Assembly (NCBI GenBank): GCA_027475525.1
Contig: JAMWFC010000042.1
Span: forward strand, 27,263 to 91,262
DNA from: Macrolepiota albuminosa
Taxonomy: Eukaryota > Basidiomycota > Agaricomycetes > Agaricales > Agaricaceae
Direction: 5' to 3'
Length of the DNA stretch: 64,000 nt
The notes beneath the pieces are model-generated. The model was not told where the DNA came from and searched no databases. It saw only the letters and a list, made by a program, of their open reading frames with translations. Below are positions 1 through 11,148 of this stretch, in pieces. Within the stretch, counting starts at the first letter, position 1. Every line of letters starts with the position of its first letter. The translations under genes were made by a program, and so were the position numbers.

Positions 1-882
1 TTAGTTCATGGTTGCCACAATTAATCCGGAACTCCGTCAAAGCCATCAAGACAGTGCGGTAAGGCATCTGGAAGCGGGTTTTTTTGGTTTTGATCATAGC
101 TTATAACCACATATCGATCAAGAAGATTCCGCGGAACATTCGAAGAACAGACTAAAAAAAAAGTTATAGGTGTGCTCACGAGTTGCATTGATGGTGGTTA
201 TAGCCTCGCCTAGAGCACCGTAACAACTTTTCTCACAATGGTCGGAATTGCATTCGACGAACCAGCTGAACTACCATGTGCTGCCAGTCACTCAATTTTT
301 ATTGCGTATCCATTGACTATTTTGAGTCCTTGTACAGGGTGCATACTTGCAATCCCAGCAGGTTGGCTATTACCGCTTTTCAGCGCTCAAATCAGTCGTC
401 AACCAATCCCTTCCCAAGAGTGAAAAAAGACCAACAAGGAAGAACTTCTAGGGTCACTATTTCCCAGCCATACACATCATTTCCTTCCCCCCCCCCAAAA
501 CCTTCGAATACATCGTACCTGTGTATCGAGGCCTTCCAGCGCTCGAAGGAATCGAAGATTATTCCGAAGGCTCGAAACTAGCCGTTGTCCCTTCTCGTCC
601 CATTTCAACAGAGTTTGGAACTCTCAGAACTGTCAGTTAACCTTCTTTCTCATCTTGAAATTGATCCCCTTGCGGAGCCGAAATCTGGGAACACGGTTAT
701 GGGGCCAATCCGGTGTTGGCGGACGCCACGATAGTGGTACCTATCAAGGTAAACAGCTAATGAATCATCCGACGTTTATGCCAATGTTTTGTCACCTTCT
801 CATGCTCCGCAGTCATCGTTCCATTGGACTCATGTAGCTATAAAACACTGAATTTGATAATTCGAATTCATCCAATCCGGTC
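1..882. other. No supported gene
   Basis: Only short frames without family resemblance or consistent splice structure are visible. The stretch holds C-rich and T-rich runs typical of fungal intergenic DNA. It may include the promoter of the membrane-protein gene that starts at 883. I see no RNA gene. Confidence 0.5.
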
Positions 883-1862
883 ATGGAGTGCACTCTGCGC
901 TACATCTGCTTGCCATTCTTATTTTTCCTCCCTCAATACTTTGCTTCACGAGCTGTGCGCTTCCTTCGAAATGCACAAGCAGCAAATGATAGTCTCCATG
1001 TCTGGAACAACGACAACCAGACAAGCGGCGTCCAGATTGGACGTACGGAGTCAGCGCCACAGGACATTGTGCTCTCATCCATTGCGCGTCCTGCCGATGC
1101 GCATTTTGATTCGTCCCAATTTCGTGCCTGGAACGACGTACCGTCTCTCTCGTCCGAGCACATGACACATCCCGATGGTTCCATTCTCAAGCAGATGGAG
1201 TCGAGCTGGATCGAGTATATCCAGCAGTGCTGCATACTGTGGACGATAGTTGCTTCAGTCGCGGGGACAATTCTTCTGTCAGTTATTGTCCCATTATTGG
1301 GATAACCAGTTGACTTAATCTATCACCAGGGCATCTCCGCCTATTATCCAGATGCCAGGGACTAACGAGGATCCGCTCGTTCGAAGTTTTGTATACCTCT
1401 TTATTTTCCGTCTCATATCGACGCTCCTGATGGCGATCATACTGTTGTACCACTTTCGTAAAAGTTCAAGGTCACGAAGCAGCGCCTTCGCTATGGCCTG
1501 GTACAAGGTCTGACATTTGTCTTCATCGCCACCGGTGGCTGACCCTGCACGGTAGACTTGCAAGAAAAATTCTCAGATGTGTTCATATATGTCTTGGGTT
1601 ATCCTTGCCTCCCCTGCCGCTTCATTCTGTTGGTAAATAACAAACTCCATGATCCATTCTAGAGGGCCACTGACAAATATGCAGGGGCATCCTTTTTTTG
1701 ATTGTTGCGCTGTATCTCGCCGTGTGGCGTACCGGTCTCTCATCGAGCCCTCCGCCTATGCAAGATTTACCTCCTTCACTCCCTCGTTTACTTATTACCT
1801 TGATGTCCGTGGTAGATGTAGTGTATTGTACCTGGCTCATCGTAATTTTGAGATCTTTGTAA
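883..1862 (+). CDS. Predicted multi-pass membrane protein, unrecognised family
   Basis: The first exon opens at ATG 883 and encodes an N-terminal hydrophobic stretch (LPFLFFLPQYF). A polar section follows (HFDSSQFRAWNDV), then a transmembrane helix (CCILWTIVASVAGTILL). A donor near 1277 joined to the acceptor before 1331 removes a stop and keeps the frame open through a second helix (FVYLFIFRLISTLLMAIILL) followed by a basic stretch. A last exon ending at the TAA at 1860-1862 (LLITLMSVVDVVY) would add a further hydrophobic segment. The architecture resembles orphan membrane proteins that are abundant in mushrooms, but I cannot name the family or a function. The junction between the second and last exons is not resolved. 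A degraded copy of the 3' half lies about 1.3 kb downstream. Confidence 0.45.
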
Positions 1863-2699
1863 TAGTCAATATTGTTCCCGACATTAGAAAATAAAAGCTT
1901 TCAGCTTAGACACACTTAGTTTCCTTCTACCTCTTTTCCTTCTCCATGAGGTTTATCTCTAATTATTAAAGATACCATGACACGGAGATCTAAGGTTGAG
2001 GACGTTAATGTAGATCTAATGACTCGGAACTTTGACAAGTTTAAGATGGGAATTCAGGATGGTTTCAAAGGAAAATCCGCTTCCAACGCCCGCCTCATCA
2101 CAAAGCACGATGACCATATCCATGGACCGACTATCCTGAGTACCTGAAGGGTTACGCATACACCAGCCATCTTTCTTCCGGATTCGAGCTTCAAGCTTCA
2201 TCTATCATCGCCGAAACTGATTTCAAGGCATGAGAATATACGCATATTCAGTTCACATGAGAACCACATCAATCCAGTCGAGCTATCAATCAATCCGCAG
2301 TAGCGCTTCTATTACCATCAATTTAACCTTTATAACCGACACCTTGTTTTATTTAATAGAGCCCAATCCAGCTGCTCCTCCGCTACTGTCGCTTTGTTCA
2401 CACATTCTGTCAGGTATACTACCACATAATGCAGGAATGGGGTATATCAATCAGTGTCAACACATGGCTTCGTGGGCGGTCAATGCAGTGTTCAATCCCT
2501 TTATCTGGCTTGTTCAAAATCGGTGCCGGTGAGCTTTGGGTTGCGGCCTCTTATGGTCCACTACGTATCATCACGATTCTCCCAAATCTAACATTCCTTA
2601 TTCATGCAACATCTGCTTGCCAGCTTATTTCCTCGTTTTGTCCCGCGCGTAACACAATACCTTCAGGATACGGAATTTTCGTGGCTCTTCCGTGCACCG
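1863..2699. other. Intergenic or decayed coding stretch
   Basis: Short open patches occur around 2120-2230 and 2230-2530, but none has a clear start, splice pattern or family resemblance. They may be remnants of the 5' part of the decayed copy described at 2700-3117. Nothing else is seen. Confidence 0.35.
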
Positions 2700-3117
2700 C
2701 CTCGTCCCACTTGAAGGAGACAATTATTGTCTCAATTTTGAGAAACGATTTTTAATAAGTTAATATATCTGATATATCAGTCAACTAATGAGAAGGACAA
2801 GAGAATCTCCTCCTTTCCTCTAGATGCTAGGACCAGCTCTTTCGAAGTTTTCATAGATAAGTATTCCACGGGTTATCCTCGCCTCACGAGTCATCTCTTT
2901 GTTAGTAAATAGCCAACAATCCCGAAAGATCGTTCACAAACATCTAAGACAGTCTCTTTCTGATCCATGTCCTTTTTACTATGTGGCGTACCTAATTCTC
3001 GTTGCTGCAATATGGATCCCCTCGATCTTTTGTGTTATCACCTCAATGTCAGTCGTCGACCTGGTAGTTCGGAGGATGGGTCAGCCTTCTTCGGCGGAAT
3101 TAAGCTCTCTAATTTGA
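2700..3117 (+). pseudogene. Decayed partial copy of the 883-1862 membrane-protein gene
   Basis: Several segments resemble the 3' half of the upstream gene in the same order. The clearest pair is the block around 2830 (CTTTCGAAGTTTT) against 1379 (GTTCGAAGTTTT). Another is the block after 2870 (GGGTTATCCTCGCCTC, with a TTAGTAAATA run) against about 1597-1640. At protein level the copy ends in VITSMSVVDLVV, matching LITLMSVVDVVY. Stops and an apparent deletion interrupt it, so I infer a tandem duplication followed by decay. A diverged intact gene with unusual introns is the alternative. Confidence 0.35.
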
Positions 3118-4247
3118 ATTTTCTCTATAGAAGTATAATTTGAGACAAGTGCGCTATGTCGACCTAGATTTGAGCTTGTTGATGTAGCACTGGTTTGATC
3201 TTGTCAGATTCTGGCATATCAGGGTAACTATATTTAAGAAACCATCTGTCAGCCGGCATCATTCTAAGTCAGTATCCACACGTTGTCGAGATCGGACGCG
3301 CAGGGTACCCAACATCCTTTGACAACGACATCATTAGTTCGAGGTCCGGACCATCTAACATGACCTGCCAAGCAAGCCGGCTCACTGTAATCCCGTCGAG
3401 TACTACGATTACCCCTTGCGGATAAATGTTACGAATGTTTGACAAAACCTTAGCATTCCTACTTGATATTCGTAGGACTCACGAGTAGACTACTCACCTC
3501 TGTCTCTTTCTCGCTCCGTTCTACTTGCCTTGCTTGTCCATATATCTTCGTTCGTTCTCTCTAATAGACAACGTGGTCTTGTTCTGTTGCCGTCTGTGTA
3601 AGAAGACTGTACGGTCTTCCACTCACACGGAGGCATCAACATGCCGGTACTAGCCTCATTATTTATTCCTAGTCCTTCCCACATCGAGCGATCTCCGCTT
3701 CCTCGTTCATGGAACACCACCAGTCATTGTTTTCCGTTAGTAAAACACACTGTTTATTATGAATAGCAAAATACTATTATAAGCGACCTGTGTTCCTAGT
3801 CCTGGCCCTCTTTTTGTCTGCCTGGCCAAGTGGATCCTTCGCCAATAGAAGGCGTCCATGATTCACCTTATCATCTGTTCAATATAAGCTGCAGACCTAG
3901 CATGGTTGGTGTGGCTTGTCTATACATTGAGGAAACTGGATCATGACTGTCATTCAGACTGTGGCGCAAGAAGCCTGACTCCCCGGCGCCTTCCTTCGTA
4001 CGAAACTCTGCATCTTTCTTATGCAGGATCCTGTTGCTTTCTCGCTAGGTATTTTAGTTTGAAGTTCCATGGAGTTTTCGATGCATGTGGCTCGTTGAAA
4101 CGATCCCTTGATAATTTATCTATACACAACCTAACTTCTACGAAGCATCTTCCAAAGCATCATCACGGTCCAGTTTTTAAGTGTGGCATTTGGGCCACAA
4201 AACAGCAAAGGTCAATCCAAGCATGAAGATTCCGCTGTGATGCTTCT
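3118..4247. other. No supported gene
   Basis: No open frame here has recognisable domains or a convincing exon structure. The right end probably includes the 3' untranslated region of the minus-strand enoyl reductase gene. Confidence 0.5.
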
Positions 4248-5639
4248 TCAATCGGTGTCGAACCTGAGAAGCGTCTTCTTTCCTTGGCGCCCGCCTACCG
4301 CTTGTGCAACGGCATCCCTTACTTTCTGACTTGCTGTTTCGTCCGAATCCTTCGAACTAATCGACACAATTTCATGAGCGGGCTCCTTCAACTATGCCAC
4401 AATAATGAGAATTTGTAGAGCTAAAAGTGGTGAGTTATCAATTTACCTTGCCCTGACTAATAAGGTTAGCCAGGATCTGCATGACGCGTACACGATCACC
4501 GCGAACGGAATCCTTATACCATCGGCTTTGCCAGAAACCGTGGCACGTCAAGTTCTTAAAGATGAAAAGTGACGTCGGCAGTGATAGGGGCAGTTTTGAC
4601 ATTGCACCATACGATACAAGGTGCGCGTCGTTTCCGAGGAGTCTCGCCATCTGCGTCGTCTCAGGGCCACCTACGAAGCATTAGCTGGCTGGTAGTGAAA
4701 GCTGGCAGAGTCGCACATACCAACACAATTCAGGCCCAGACGGATATCCTTTAGCATATGATTAGGCGATGCACTGTCGTATGCAAAAAGGACGCACTTT
4801 TCCTCCAGTCCACTCTTTGATTTCCTTGCGAAGAGCTTTGTCGGAAAGCGCGTCATAAGTAAGAACCTTGGTCGCGCCAAGGTCCTCCAATTGCTTTACA
4901 AGGTCTTGCAGATTATCACTAGTCCGGTATCTCAGAAGGTGCCAGTCAATAAATCCTTATATCTACCGAGGTCGCACAAAGTTGAGAGTCTTGAGTCCCC
5001 GAGCAGCGGCGATCTGAATCACTGCTTGACCAACCTATGGATGACATTAGGATTCCTTAAAACATCAGACGACACGACACGCACAGCACTATTAGCGCCA
5101 TTCTGAACGACCCAATCCCCTTCGTCAAGGCGCAGGTAGTCCTGGAGCATATTGTATGCAGTGGGTGGGTTCACCGTCATTGTAGCCGCATGAACTTGGC
5201 TCAGGCCTTCTGTTCTTGGAACCTTTTCGACGTCATCCATCCCCAGGTTTCTGCTTGTACACCAAGTCCCAACTTGCGGCCTTGTCATAATTACCCAGTC
5301 GCCTTCCTTCAAGCCCCGCACACCCTCGCCAATCTCTGCTACCTGAGCAACGCCTTCGTTTCCACCGACAAACGCCGGCGTCTCTATGCTCCCAAGACCT
5401 GATGGGGCAAGGTCATGTCTAGGATCTGGTTTGGCGGGATAGACGCCCTCAATAACGTTGATGTCGGCCGGATTTATTGGTGCAAGGAGGAAACGGACAT
5501 TGAGGGTGTTTTTGGGGGGTGGGGGAAGGGGACGGTGAGTGAGGACGGTGAGGACGGAAGAGGGGTCGCCGTGGTGGGCGTAGACGACGGCGCGGTTGGA
5601 GAACGCGGACAAGAGGCGTCGGGTCGGGAAGAAAGTCAT
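4248..5639 (-). CDS. ETR1: Mitochondrial enoyl-[acyl-carrier-protein] reductase, ETR1/MECR type
   Basis: This enzyme of the quinone-oxidoreductase branch of the medium-chain reductase superfamily reduces trans-2-enoyl thioesters with NADPH. It acts in mitochondrial type II fatty-acid synthesis, which supplies the lipoate precursor. The start at 5639 gives an Arg-rich N-terminus suited to mitochondrial import (MTFFPTRRLLSAFSNRAVV). The signature NPADINVIEGVYP carries the conserved active-site Tyr. Downstream exons encode QVHAATMTVNPPTAYNML, the nucleotide-binding region, LEDLGATKVLTYDAL, CVGGPETTQMARLL, and the C-terminal substrate-site segment with LTCHGFWQSRWY. At least three introns of ordinary size remove stops, and the last exon ends at TGA 4248-4250. 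The start codon lies only 29 bp from that of the divergent MDM35 gene, also a mitochondrial-lipid gene. Confidence 0.92.
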
Positions 5640-5668
5640 TTGATGATGTCAGCGGAATAATCTTTGCA
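5640..5668. promoter_or_regulatory. Very short head-to-head intergenic spacer, ETR1/MDM35
   Basis: Only 29 bp separate the two start codons, so the core promoters and 5' leaders must overlap the neighbouring coding sequence or each other. No TATA box is evident. Shared regulation of the two mitochondrial genes is an inference. Confidence 0.5.
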
Positions 5669-6026
5669 ATGGCCCACAGTCTGTCTCCGGAATGCACGCA
5701 GCTCAAGCTTGAGTACGACGCCTGCTTTAATGCCTGGTTTGAAGGCTATCTGGAGCCTGCGGTAGCCGCGTCGGCCTCCCAATCCCAGCGGGAAGCCTAC
5801 TCTCAACAAAAAGCTGCCGAATTCAACACAAAGTGCGGGAAAATTTGGGAGAGCTACAGTGCCTGCATCCAAGTTTGTCCGTTGTCCGTTTGCAGCTGTC
5901 TCAACTTATCTATCTCTATAGAAAGCGGTCAAGGATAAAGGCCTCGACACCTTGCTTCAGCAGGCTCGAGACGAGAATCCCTTGACAGAACCTCCGCCTC
6001 CACCCTCATCAGAAGGCTCAGCGTAG
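5669..6026 (+). CDS. MDM35: MDM35/TRIAP1 twin CX9C intermembrane-space protein
   Basis: Mdm35 binds and stabilises Ups1/PRELI-type phospholipid transfer proteins in the mitochondrial intermembrane space, and is imported by the Mia40 disulfide relay. Two CX9C motifs are directly visible: CTQLKLEYDAC and CGKIWESYSAC, with FNAWFEGYL between them as in the family. An intron with donor at about 5873 and acceptor before 5924 joins the second motif to an acidic, Pro-rich tail (KAVKDKGLDTLLQQ then TEPPPPPSSEGSA) that ends at TAG 6024-6026. The length of about 90 residues is normal for the family. It is transcribed divergently from ETR1. Confidence 0.92.
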
Positions 6027-6414
6027 TACTCAGCTGTTACATCCTTGGCTCTGTAGCTCAGACAGCTGGGTTTCCACTATACAAGATCAGTTGTGTCCAG
6101 CTCGCCCGTGAATTTTTTAGTGTTTGTAGCCACATCTCGTCAAATCTCGGTCTCGCTTCACAATCTGCGCACGCAAATCCACTTATTATAATTTCGGATT
6201 TGACGGATCTTCACCAACTCTGTAATATGGTGTGCTAACGATGTATACTTTCTCAACAAACGCCTTGGAGAACATGCTCGGAATTCTGTCATTCTGAGAT
6301 ACTTAGAAAATATCGTTGAAACTATGTCAGGGTCATCCCTGCGGCATCTGGTCCTCTGTATTTGCATTTGGCTGCGCAACACCAAGCACGCACCTGCCAC
6401 GAAGGCGAGAATTC
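6027..6414. other. Convergent 3' intergenic region
   Basis: This lies between the 3' ends of MDM35 and the minus-strand acetyltransferase gene. No coding or RNA gene is seen, and it probably holds the two 3' untranslated regions. Confidence 0.5.
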
Positions 6415-7413
6415 TCATCCGTTTAGCGTCTTGAGCATTTGATATATAGGTGTTCGGCCAAACTGCGGAGACTCCAGTATCATTTGCCCTTTATTCTCAA
6501 AGCCCATCCTCTCATAAATCAAGATCTATGAACCTGCCCGTAAGTACCACAAAGCTGTGAATCATCTGCGTTGGCACGTACATCAACTTGTGTTGCCGTC
6601 TCTAGGACAATAGACACCCTGTCTGCTTTCGCCTTGCCAAAGGACAAAGTTGTAAGAAAGTAGGTAGTATATAGAACATTCAGTGCTTACTCTTTCTTCA
6701 GCTACTTTCATCATGGCCTTTGCCACTCCTTTGCGGTGAAATTCAGGGGCAACGCCGAATAAGAGGAGATACCACTGAGCCTCCTTGAATCCCGGACCAA
6801 GCGAGTCATTGGCTAAGCGTTCCATTCTGGGCAAGAACTTTGAATCAAATCGGCGTTGACCCTCGTATGGCACAGAACGGAGAAAGTACATGTTCGGACC
6901 ACCATGCCTTTAATTCTTCGGGACACTTGGAGAAAAAAATCTTCGAGCCCACCTCACGTTGTTCTTCTCTAGATGAGAACATTGTGACATCAGTAAAGGC
7001 AATCATTTCCCCGAACGTACGTCATCATGGGGGATTGCCCTGGGCCATACCACACGGCGACGCCTATGATGTCGTTTACTTCTGGGCCAAGCGTGGCAAC
7101 GTGGACCTCGCCACCCAGCAAGGCGGTGCGCACACAGAATTCAAAGTTGGGGCGGAGTAGCGACCAATCACCTCCCACAAATAAATCAATGAAAGGATCG
7201 TCTTTTTAGCATATGAGGCTTTGAAGATTTAAGGACTCAGATAAGATAATGGCTCAACCTTCACTAAAGGCGGCTAGGAGCACGTCCACAGCTCGTTTGA
7301 CCTCTGCGTCTGATGGCCCGTGAACACCGGAAACGGTACAATGGAGCAGATTGAGTAACACTACCAGAATCCTTCGTTAGTTGTCGAACAGTGAGGGGTA
7401 GAGCGTTGGCCAT
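6415..7413 (-). CDS. GNAT family N-acetyltransferase
   Basis: A spliced model from ATG 7413 to TGA 6415 gives about 220 residues. Successive exons encode MANALPLTVRQLTKDSD, an acidic helix (AEVKRAVDVLLAAFSEDDPF), a core strand (DIIGVAVWYGPGQSP), ELKAWWSEHFLPRMERLA, and the acetyl-CoA-binding segment (LFGVAPEFHRKGVAKAMM). That segment matches the family's V-x-P-x-x-x-x-K-G-x-G/A pattern. The C-terminus contains LIYERMGFENKGQ, the usual GNAT ending. All five predicted introns are about 50-65 nt with GT and AG ends, and each is needed to keep the frame. Fungal members of this subgroup are common, but their acceptor substrates are mostly unknown and I do not assign one. Confidence 0.85.
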
Positions 7414-7450
7414 GGCAAGTTTCTAAACTACTTGTTTCTTCTCATGGAAA

Positions 7451-7564
7451 ATATCCTAGCAACCACGCTTGATTATTACATAAGTAGGTAGATACTCGTC
7501 GGCCTTGTTTCTGATATCCTAGCAACCACGCTTGATTACATAAGTAGGTATATCCTCGTCGGCC
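7451..7564. repeat. Imperfect direct repeat, two copies of about 52 bp
   Basis: The motif ATATCCTAGCAACCACGCTT followed by GATT and CATAAGTAGGTA, ending in CTCGTCGGCC, occurs at 7451-7504 and again at 7514-7564. The copies differ by a 3-bp indel and a few substitutions. The repeat sits in the spacer upstream of both the acetyltransferase and the lipase, and no function is apparent. Confidence 0.8.
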
Positions 7565-8238
7565 AGAGTCTAACCTCCCAAACGCCAGGTTCTGCAGTTG
7601 GAACCACACCAATGATGCAGCAGGCACCTCCCATCCGATCGACTACCCGCATCCCAGTCACGAATGAGTTCGGATCACTTGCCGTCCATGCACGGAATGC
7701 TGCCGATGCCACATTGTATGCGAGTCAGGGCTCGCAAGTCCGAATGAGTAATCAGACGGGAAAGGGTACGGTAAACAGACAGTTGTACGTCATGTACTGT
7801 CAATGGACCCGAATGTGTAGAGGAGAGAATGACATCCGTGAAAGGGATACGCAAGTGCGGGTGGGGTGTGAGACGGAGCGTGAGCATCCGTGTTCAGAAG
7901 AGCAACGCGTTAAGATTGGAGGTAAGATGGTATTGCATGCTTTGGTGTACTACAGCCCGAGGGATGTCGGATGCAGGTGATGGGTGTAGGCTGGGTTAAA
8001 AATGTTTCGCCGGCTGTGAGAAATGTGAGATTCCGCCAATGTGAGGTATTTCTCACAACAACATATGTTTTTGGAATGAGTTAGGTAAGCAAAAGAGATT
8101 ATTCATTTGTCATTTGTCATTTGTCATTTGGCACGGAGTCGTCACCGCCTCCTCTGTCGGCTATGGATATAGTTACTGTTTCCTTCCAGTCTGATCCAGC
8201 AAATCTTTCTCCCTTTCTCCATTGCCAATAGCAGTCCA
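7565..8238. other. Intergenic region upstream of the lipase gene
   Basis: A plus-strand frame at 7612-7980 is open but has no recognisable domain. A short TCATTTG microsatellite of four units lies at about 8103-8130. The 3' end is pyrimidine-rich and probably contains the lipase promoter and leader. Confidence 0.45.
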
Positions 8239-9836
8239 ATGTATGTTCACCTTCTGGTCCTTATCCATGGCATGTGGGGCAATCCTGGCCATCTTTCAGA
8301 ACTCAGGCGTATCATCACAGAAACATACGCCTCTAGCTCAGACGATACTCAAATTGAAGTTTTGGTTGCCGAAACTAACACCGAAAATTCAACCTATGAC
8401 GGAATCGACTGGGGTGGTGAGCGAGTAGCCCAGGAGGTGCGTGTCGCGGTTCCTCATCCACTTATGGTCCTCAATGTGTATTGCAGGTAGCGAACAAGGT
8501 CACTGAGCTCGAGGAAGATGGGAAAACCGTCGATAGATTCTCTGTGACGGGCTATAGCCTGGGTGGTCTCATTGCCCGCTACCTTATAGGGATCCTGTAT
8601 CAGCGAGGCTTCTTCACGAAGGTGATTCCAACCAATTTCAATACCATAGCGACACCACACATCGGTCTCCCGCGATATCCGTCCTTCTTTTCTGCTGTCG
8701 CTTCGTCCCTAGGCCCGAAGCTACTCTCACGAACAGGTGAACAGTTTTATCTTGTCGATCAGTGGTCAGCGAGCGGACGCCCATTGATAGAAGTCATGGC
8801 TGATCCTGGTGAGTGATTACGACCAGCAGTGTTCTCCTATGCTCATCCGTGCACAAGATCGTATATTCTATCGGGCTCTACAATCATTCCAACATATCAG
8901 GATATACGCGAATGCGTGAGCTGTCGCCTGGTTTTCATGCAGTACCTATTAACCTCAGTATTCTAGCGTTCAGGATACCACTGTTCCATATGTAACCTCT
9001 GCCATAGAGATTGAAGATCCTTTTGCATTGCATGAGGCAAATGGCATCGAAATGTGAGGACAGAGTAAACCACCAATCCTTCCTGCTAAGAACTATCCAT
9101 CCAGTCAATTCGAAGAAGACTATCCTGTTCTAATCAAGAGCTTCGAAGTTCCTGCAATCCCGCCAGCTCCGACACCCAGGCCAATGATGTTATCTCCTGA
9201 ATGGTGGCGTACTTTCAAGCCAAAAAGACCGTTTCTACCCCCTGCATTGCAAATTTCCTTCCCATTCAACCTTGTGAGCCACTCAGGTGTGTGTAAAGTG
9301 TTTATGTATCCTTACAGGCATATTTTCAGATCATCTATACAATGCTACCTCTCCTCATCCCCGTCTTTGTCTCACTGGTTGCTGTCCGCTTAACCCTTGC
9401 AACGAAGGCCTCCCGTGCCCGTATACGCCTTTTAGAGGAGGAAAAGACGAATACACAGAGGTTAATTGATATTCTAGCCGAGCTCGAGGACAATGTTGAG
9501 CACGTTGTTGAGGACTTGGTCAAAGACAGTTCTGCTCAGGCAGAGTCTGTTAACGCATCTCCATCAGCAGCAGAAACGGTAGCTACCACTTCTTTAGTTC
9601 AGAAGTCGGAGGAGAATGGGAGAGGTAAGCAGGTTGCGGCATTGCCTATCCTTACGCCGGTACAGGTGAAAGCTGCAGGATGGCTTAATCAGCTTCCTCT
9701 GAAAAAGCAACTTGCATTTTTTCCGGACGTGAGGAATGCCCATGCGCTTATCGTGTGTCGGGATGTGAAGCGTTTTGAGATTCATCGCCGGGGAGAAGGA
9801 ATTTTGCGCCATTGGGCGGCATCGTTCGTTCTTTAA
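8239..9836 (+). CDS. DUF676-family serine esterase/lipase with an in-frame stop
   Basis: This is an alpha/beta-hydrolase of the DUF676 family, which includes the yeast ROG1/LPL1-type phospholipases. The oxyanion segment (VHLLVLIHGMWGNPGHL) and nucleophile elbow (VTGYSLGGLIARYL, Ser in GYSLG) are clear, followed by NTIATPHIGLP. Later exons give QSFQHIRIYANA, DTTVPYVTSAIEIEDPF, SPEWWRTFKPKRP and a hydrophobic segment (MLPLLIPVFVSLVAVRLTLA). The C-terminal part is acidic and helical, ending at 9836. At 9055-9057 a TGA interrupts an otherwise continuous frame between GIEM and GQSKPPILPAKNY. No plausible intron removes only that codon. A C-to-T change in CGA would explain it, so this allele may be non-functional or the base may be an error. 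Confidence 0.8.
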
Positions 9837-10027
9837 ATGTTGGTTTGATCATAAGGATTTACGATAATTTCGAACGTATATCATACATATATAGGCTATT
9901 TTCGACAGTAATCAATGCCACTAATGCCTTGAATCTGATAACCTATCAAAAAGACGACAGTTTGCGGTCTAATTTGAGCGTACACACAATAATATACATC
10001 TAGAATACAGGAACCAACCTAAGCGTA

Positions 10028-11058
10028 CTAAATGGCAATCAGCGGAAACCTTACAGTTAGAAAAGCAAGGCAACGTACTCTCGTAAACGTCCCCATCGTC
10101 GTAAATGTCTCCTTTCGCTTCACCCGATCGGGATGATCATACAGACTCTTAATCGCCTCACTCATACCCGCCTTGCGCTTAGCCTCCTCCATTGCAAGAC
10201 TACTCACCACTGCTCGACTCGCTGCTGCAACACTAGGATTCAAACTTGGCTTCGCCTCCTTTTTCTTCTTTGATGGCTCTTCCTCACCACCTACATCGGC
10301 CTTGCGCTTCTTTCCCGACTTTTTTGAAGGAGGCTCGAGGAGGCGCCGGCGCTCCATTGCCTCGCGCATGATTTCTTCTTCATCAGGAGACGGATTGAGC
10401 TGCAGAATGTCCATTGCTGGAGAGTATTTCTTGCCGCATTGGGGGCAAAGGCTGAGATCGTCTGAAGTTTGGGTAACAGCCTTGAGGCCAGCTTGCGAGA
10501 AAACGCAGCCACAAGTGGAGAGGTAGACGAAAGGCACCAGGCCGTTCATTTCTTTAAGAGTAAGGGGGCAAATGAATTGCGGTCTTTCTGACCCGTCAGG
10601 CGTCGAAGCGCGGGAGGAGTTGGGAGCCAGATTGAGCTTCTTAATGTCCTGTAAATGTTTGGTTGAGCAATGAGAAGGATACGATGCAATAAAGTGACCT
10701 TGAGAGAACGGATGTGCCCACAGATGGTCTCTCCATCTCCATAAGCCGTTTTATCTAAGAGGAACTCGATGATAGAGTCCTTGTTATACAGCTTCCCGAG
10801 AGCACACGAAACAACTGGTTCCTCGAGTTTGCGCTATGAACGAGTGTCAAAAACATAGTCCTTCTCGAACCACCAAAGCGACTTGCCTTGGAAAGAGCAC
10901 AAAAGAACCAGCGGGCCCGCGTCTGGTTCGCCTTGTCGGCTTGTTCAGCCTGCAAGGTGCTTCAGGATCTCTCCAGTAGTCTATAGCACGAAACATACCT
11001 TGGGCTTGCTCTTCACGAGATCTCTGCGGTCTGGAATGCTTCCTCCATCGTTTCCCAT
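10028..11058 (-). CDS. RTF2: RTF2-like RING-type protein
   Basis: Rtf2 proteins are nuclear. In fission yeast Rtf2 acts at site-specific replication fork barriers, and relatives also link to splicing. ATG 11058 begins MGNDGGSIPDRRDLVKSKPK, the usual conserved start. Next come RARWFFCALSKRKLEEPVVS, CALGKLYNKDSIIEFLLD, a Rtf2-type RING section (FICPLTLKEMNG, FVYLSTCGCVFS, LCPQCGKKY), a Lys-rich nuclear stretch and AIKSLYDHPDRVKRKETFTT. One intron has a GC donor (10834-10886). The very end is uncertain: the open frame reads to TAG 10028, but a short intron after MGTFTR is possible. The start codon lies 90 bp from that of the divergent MED21. Confidence 0.9.
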
Positions 11059-11148
11059 GACGAGCAGTGGCAAGCTTACAAATTCCGAGTCCCGACACTC
11101 GGTGTTAAACGTTACGTTCGCAGCGCAATGCTGCAGGATTTATCGAAT
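11059..11148. promoter_or_regulatory. Head-to-head promoter, RTF2/MED21
   Basis: A 90-bp spacer separates the two start codons and must hold both core promoters or overlap them. No TATA box is seen. Confidence 0.5.

Noticed and set aside
3490..3720. Minus-strand 76-residue charged frame
   Set aside because: No domain, no splice context and low-complexity Arg/Glu content.
6041..6120. tRNA-like stretch containing TGTAGCTCAGACAGCTGG
   Set aside because: It resembles a D-arm, but no matching acceptor stem, T-arm or GTTCRANTC box follows.
7451..7564. Link between the 52-bp repeat and the 77-bp duplications
   Set aside because: Copies are imperfect, separated by a 9-bp gap and offset by about 63 bp, so they belong to a different class.
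8222..8428. Alternative plus-strand frame over the lipase start
   Set aside because: It is a shadow of the DUF676 frame, which carries the VLIHGMWGNP motif.
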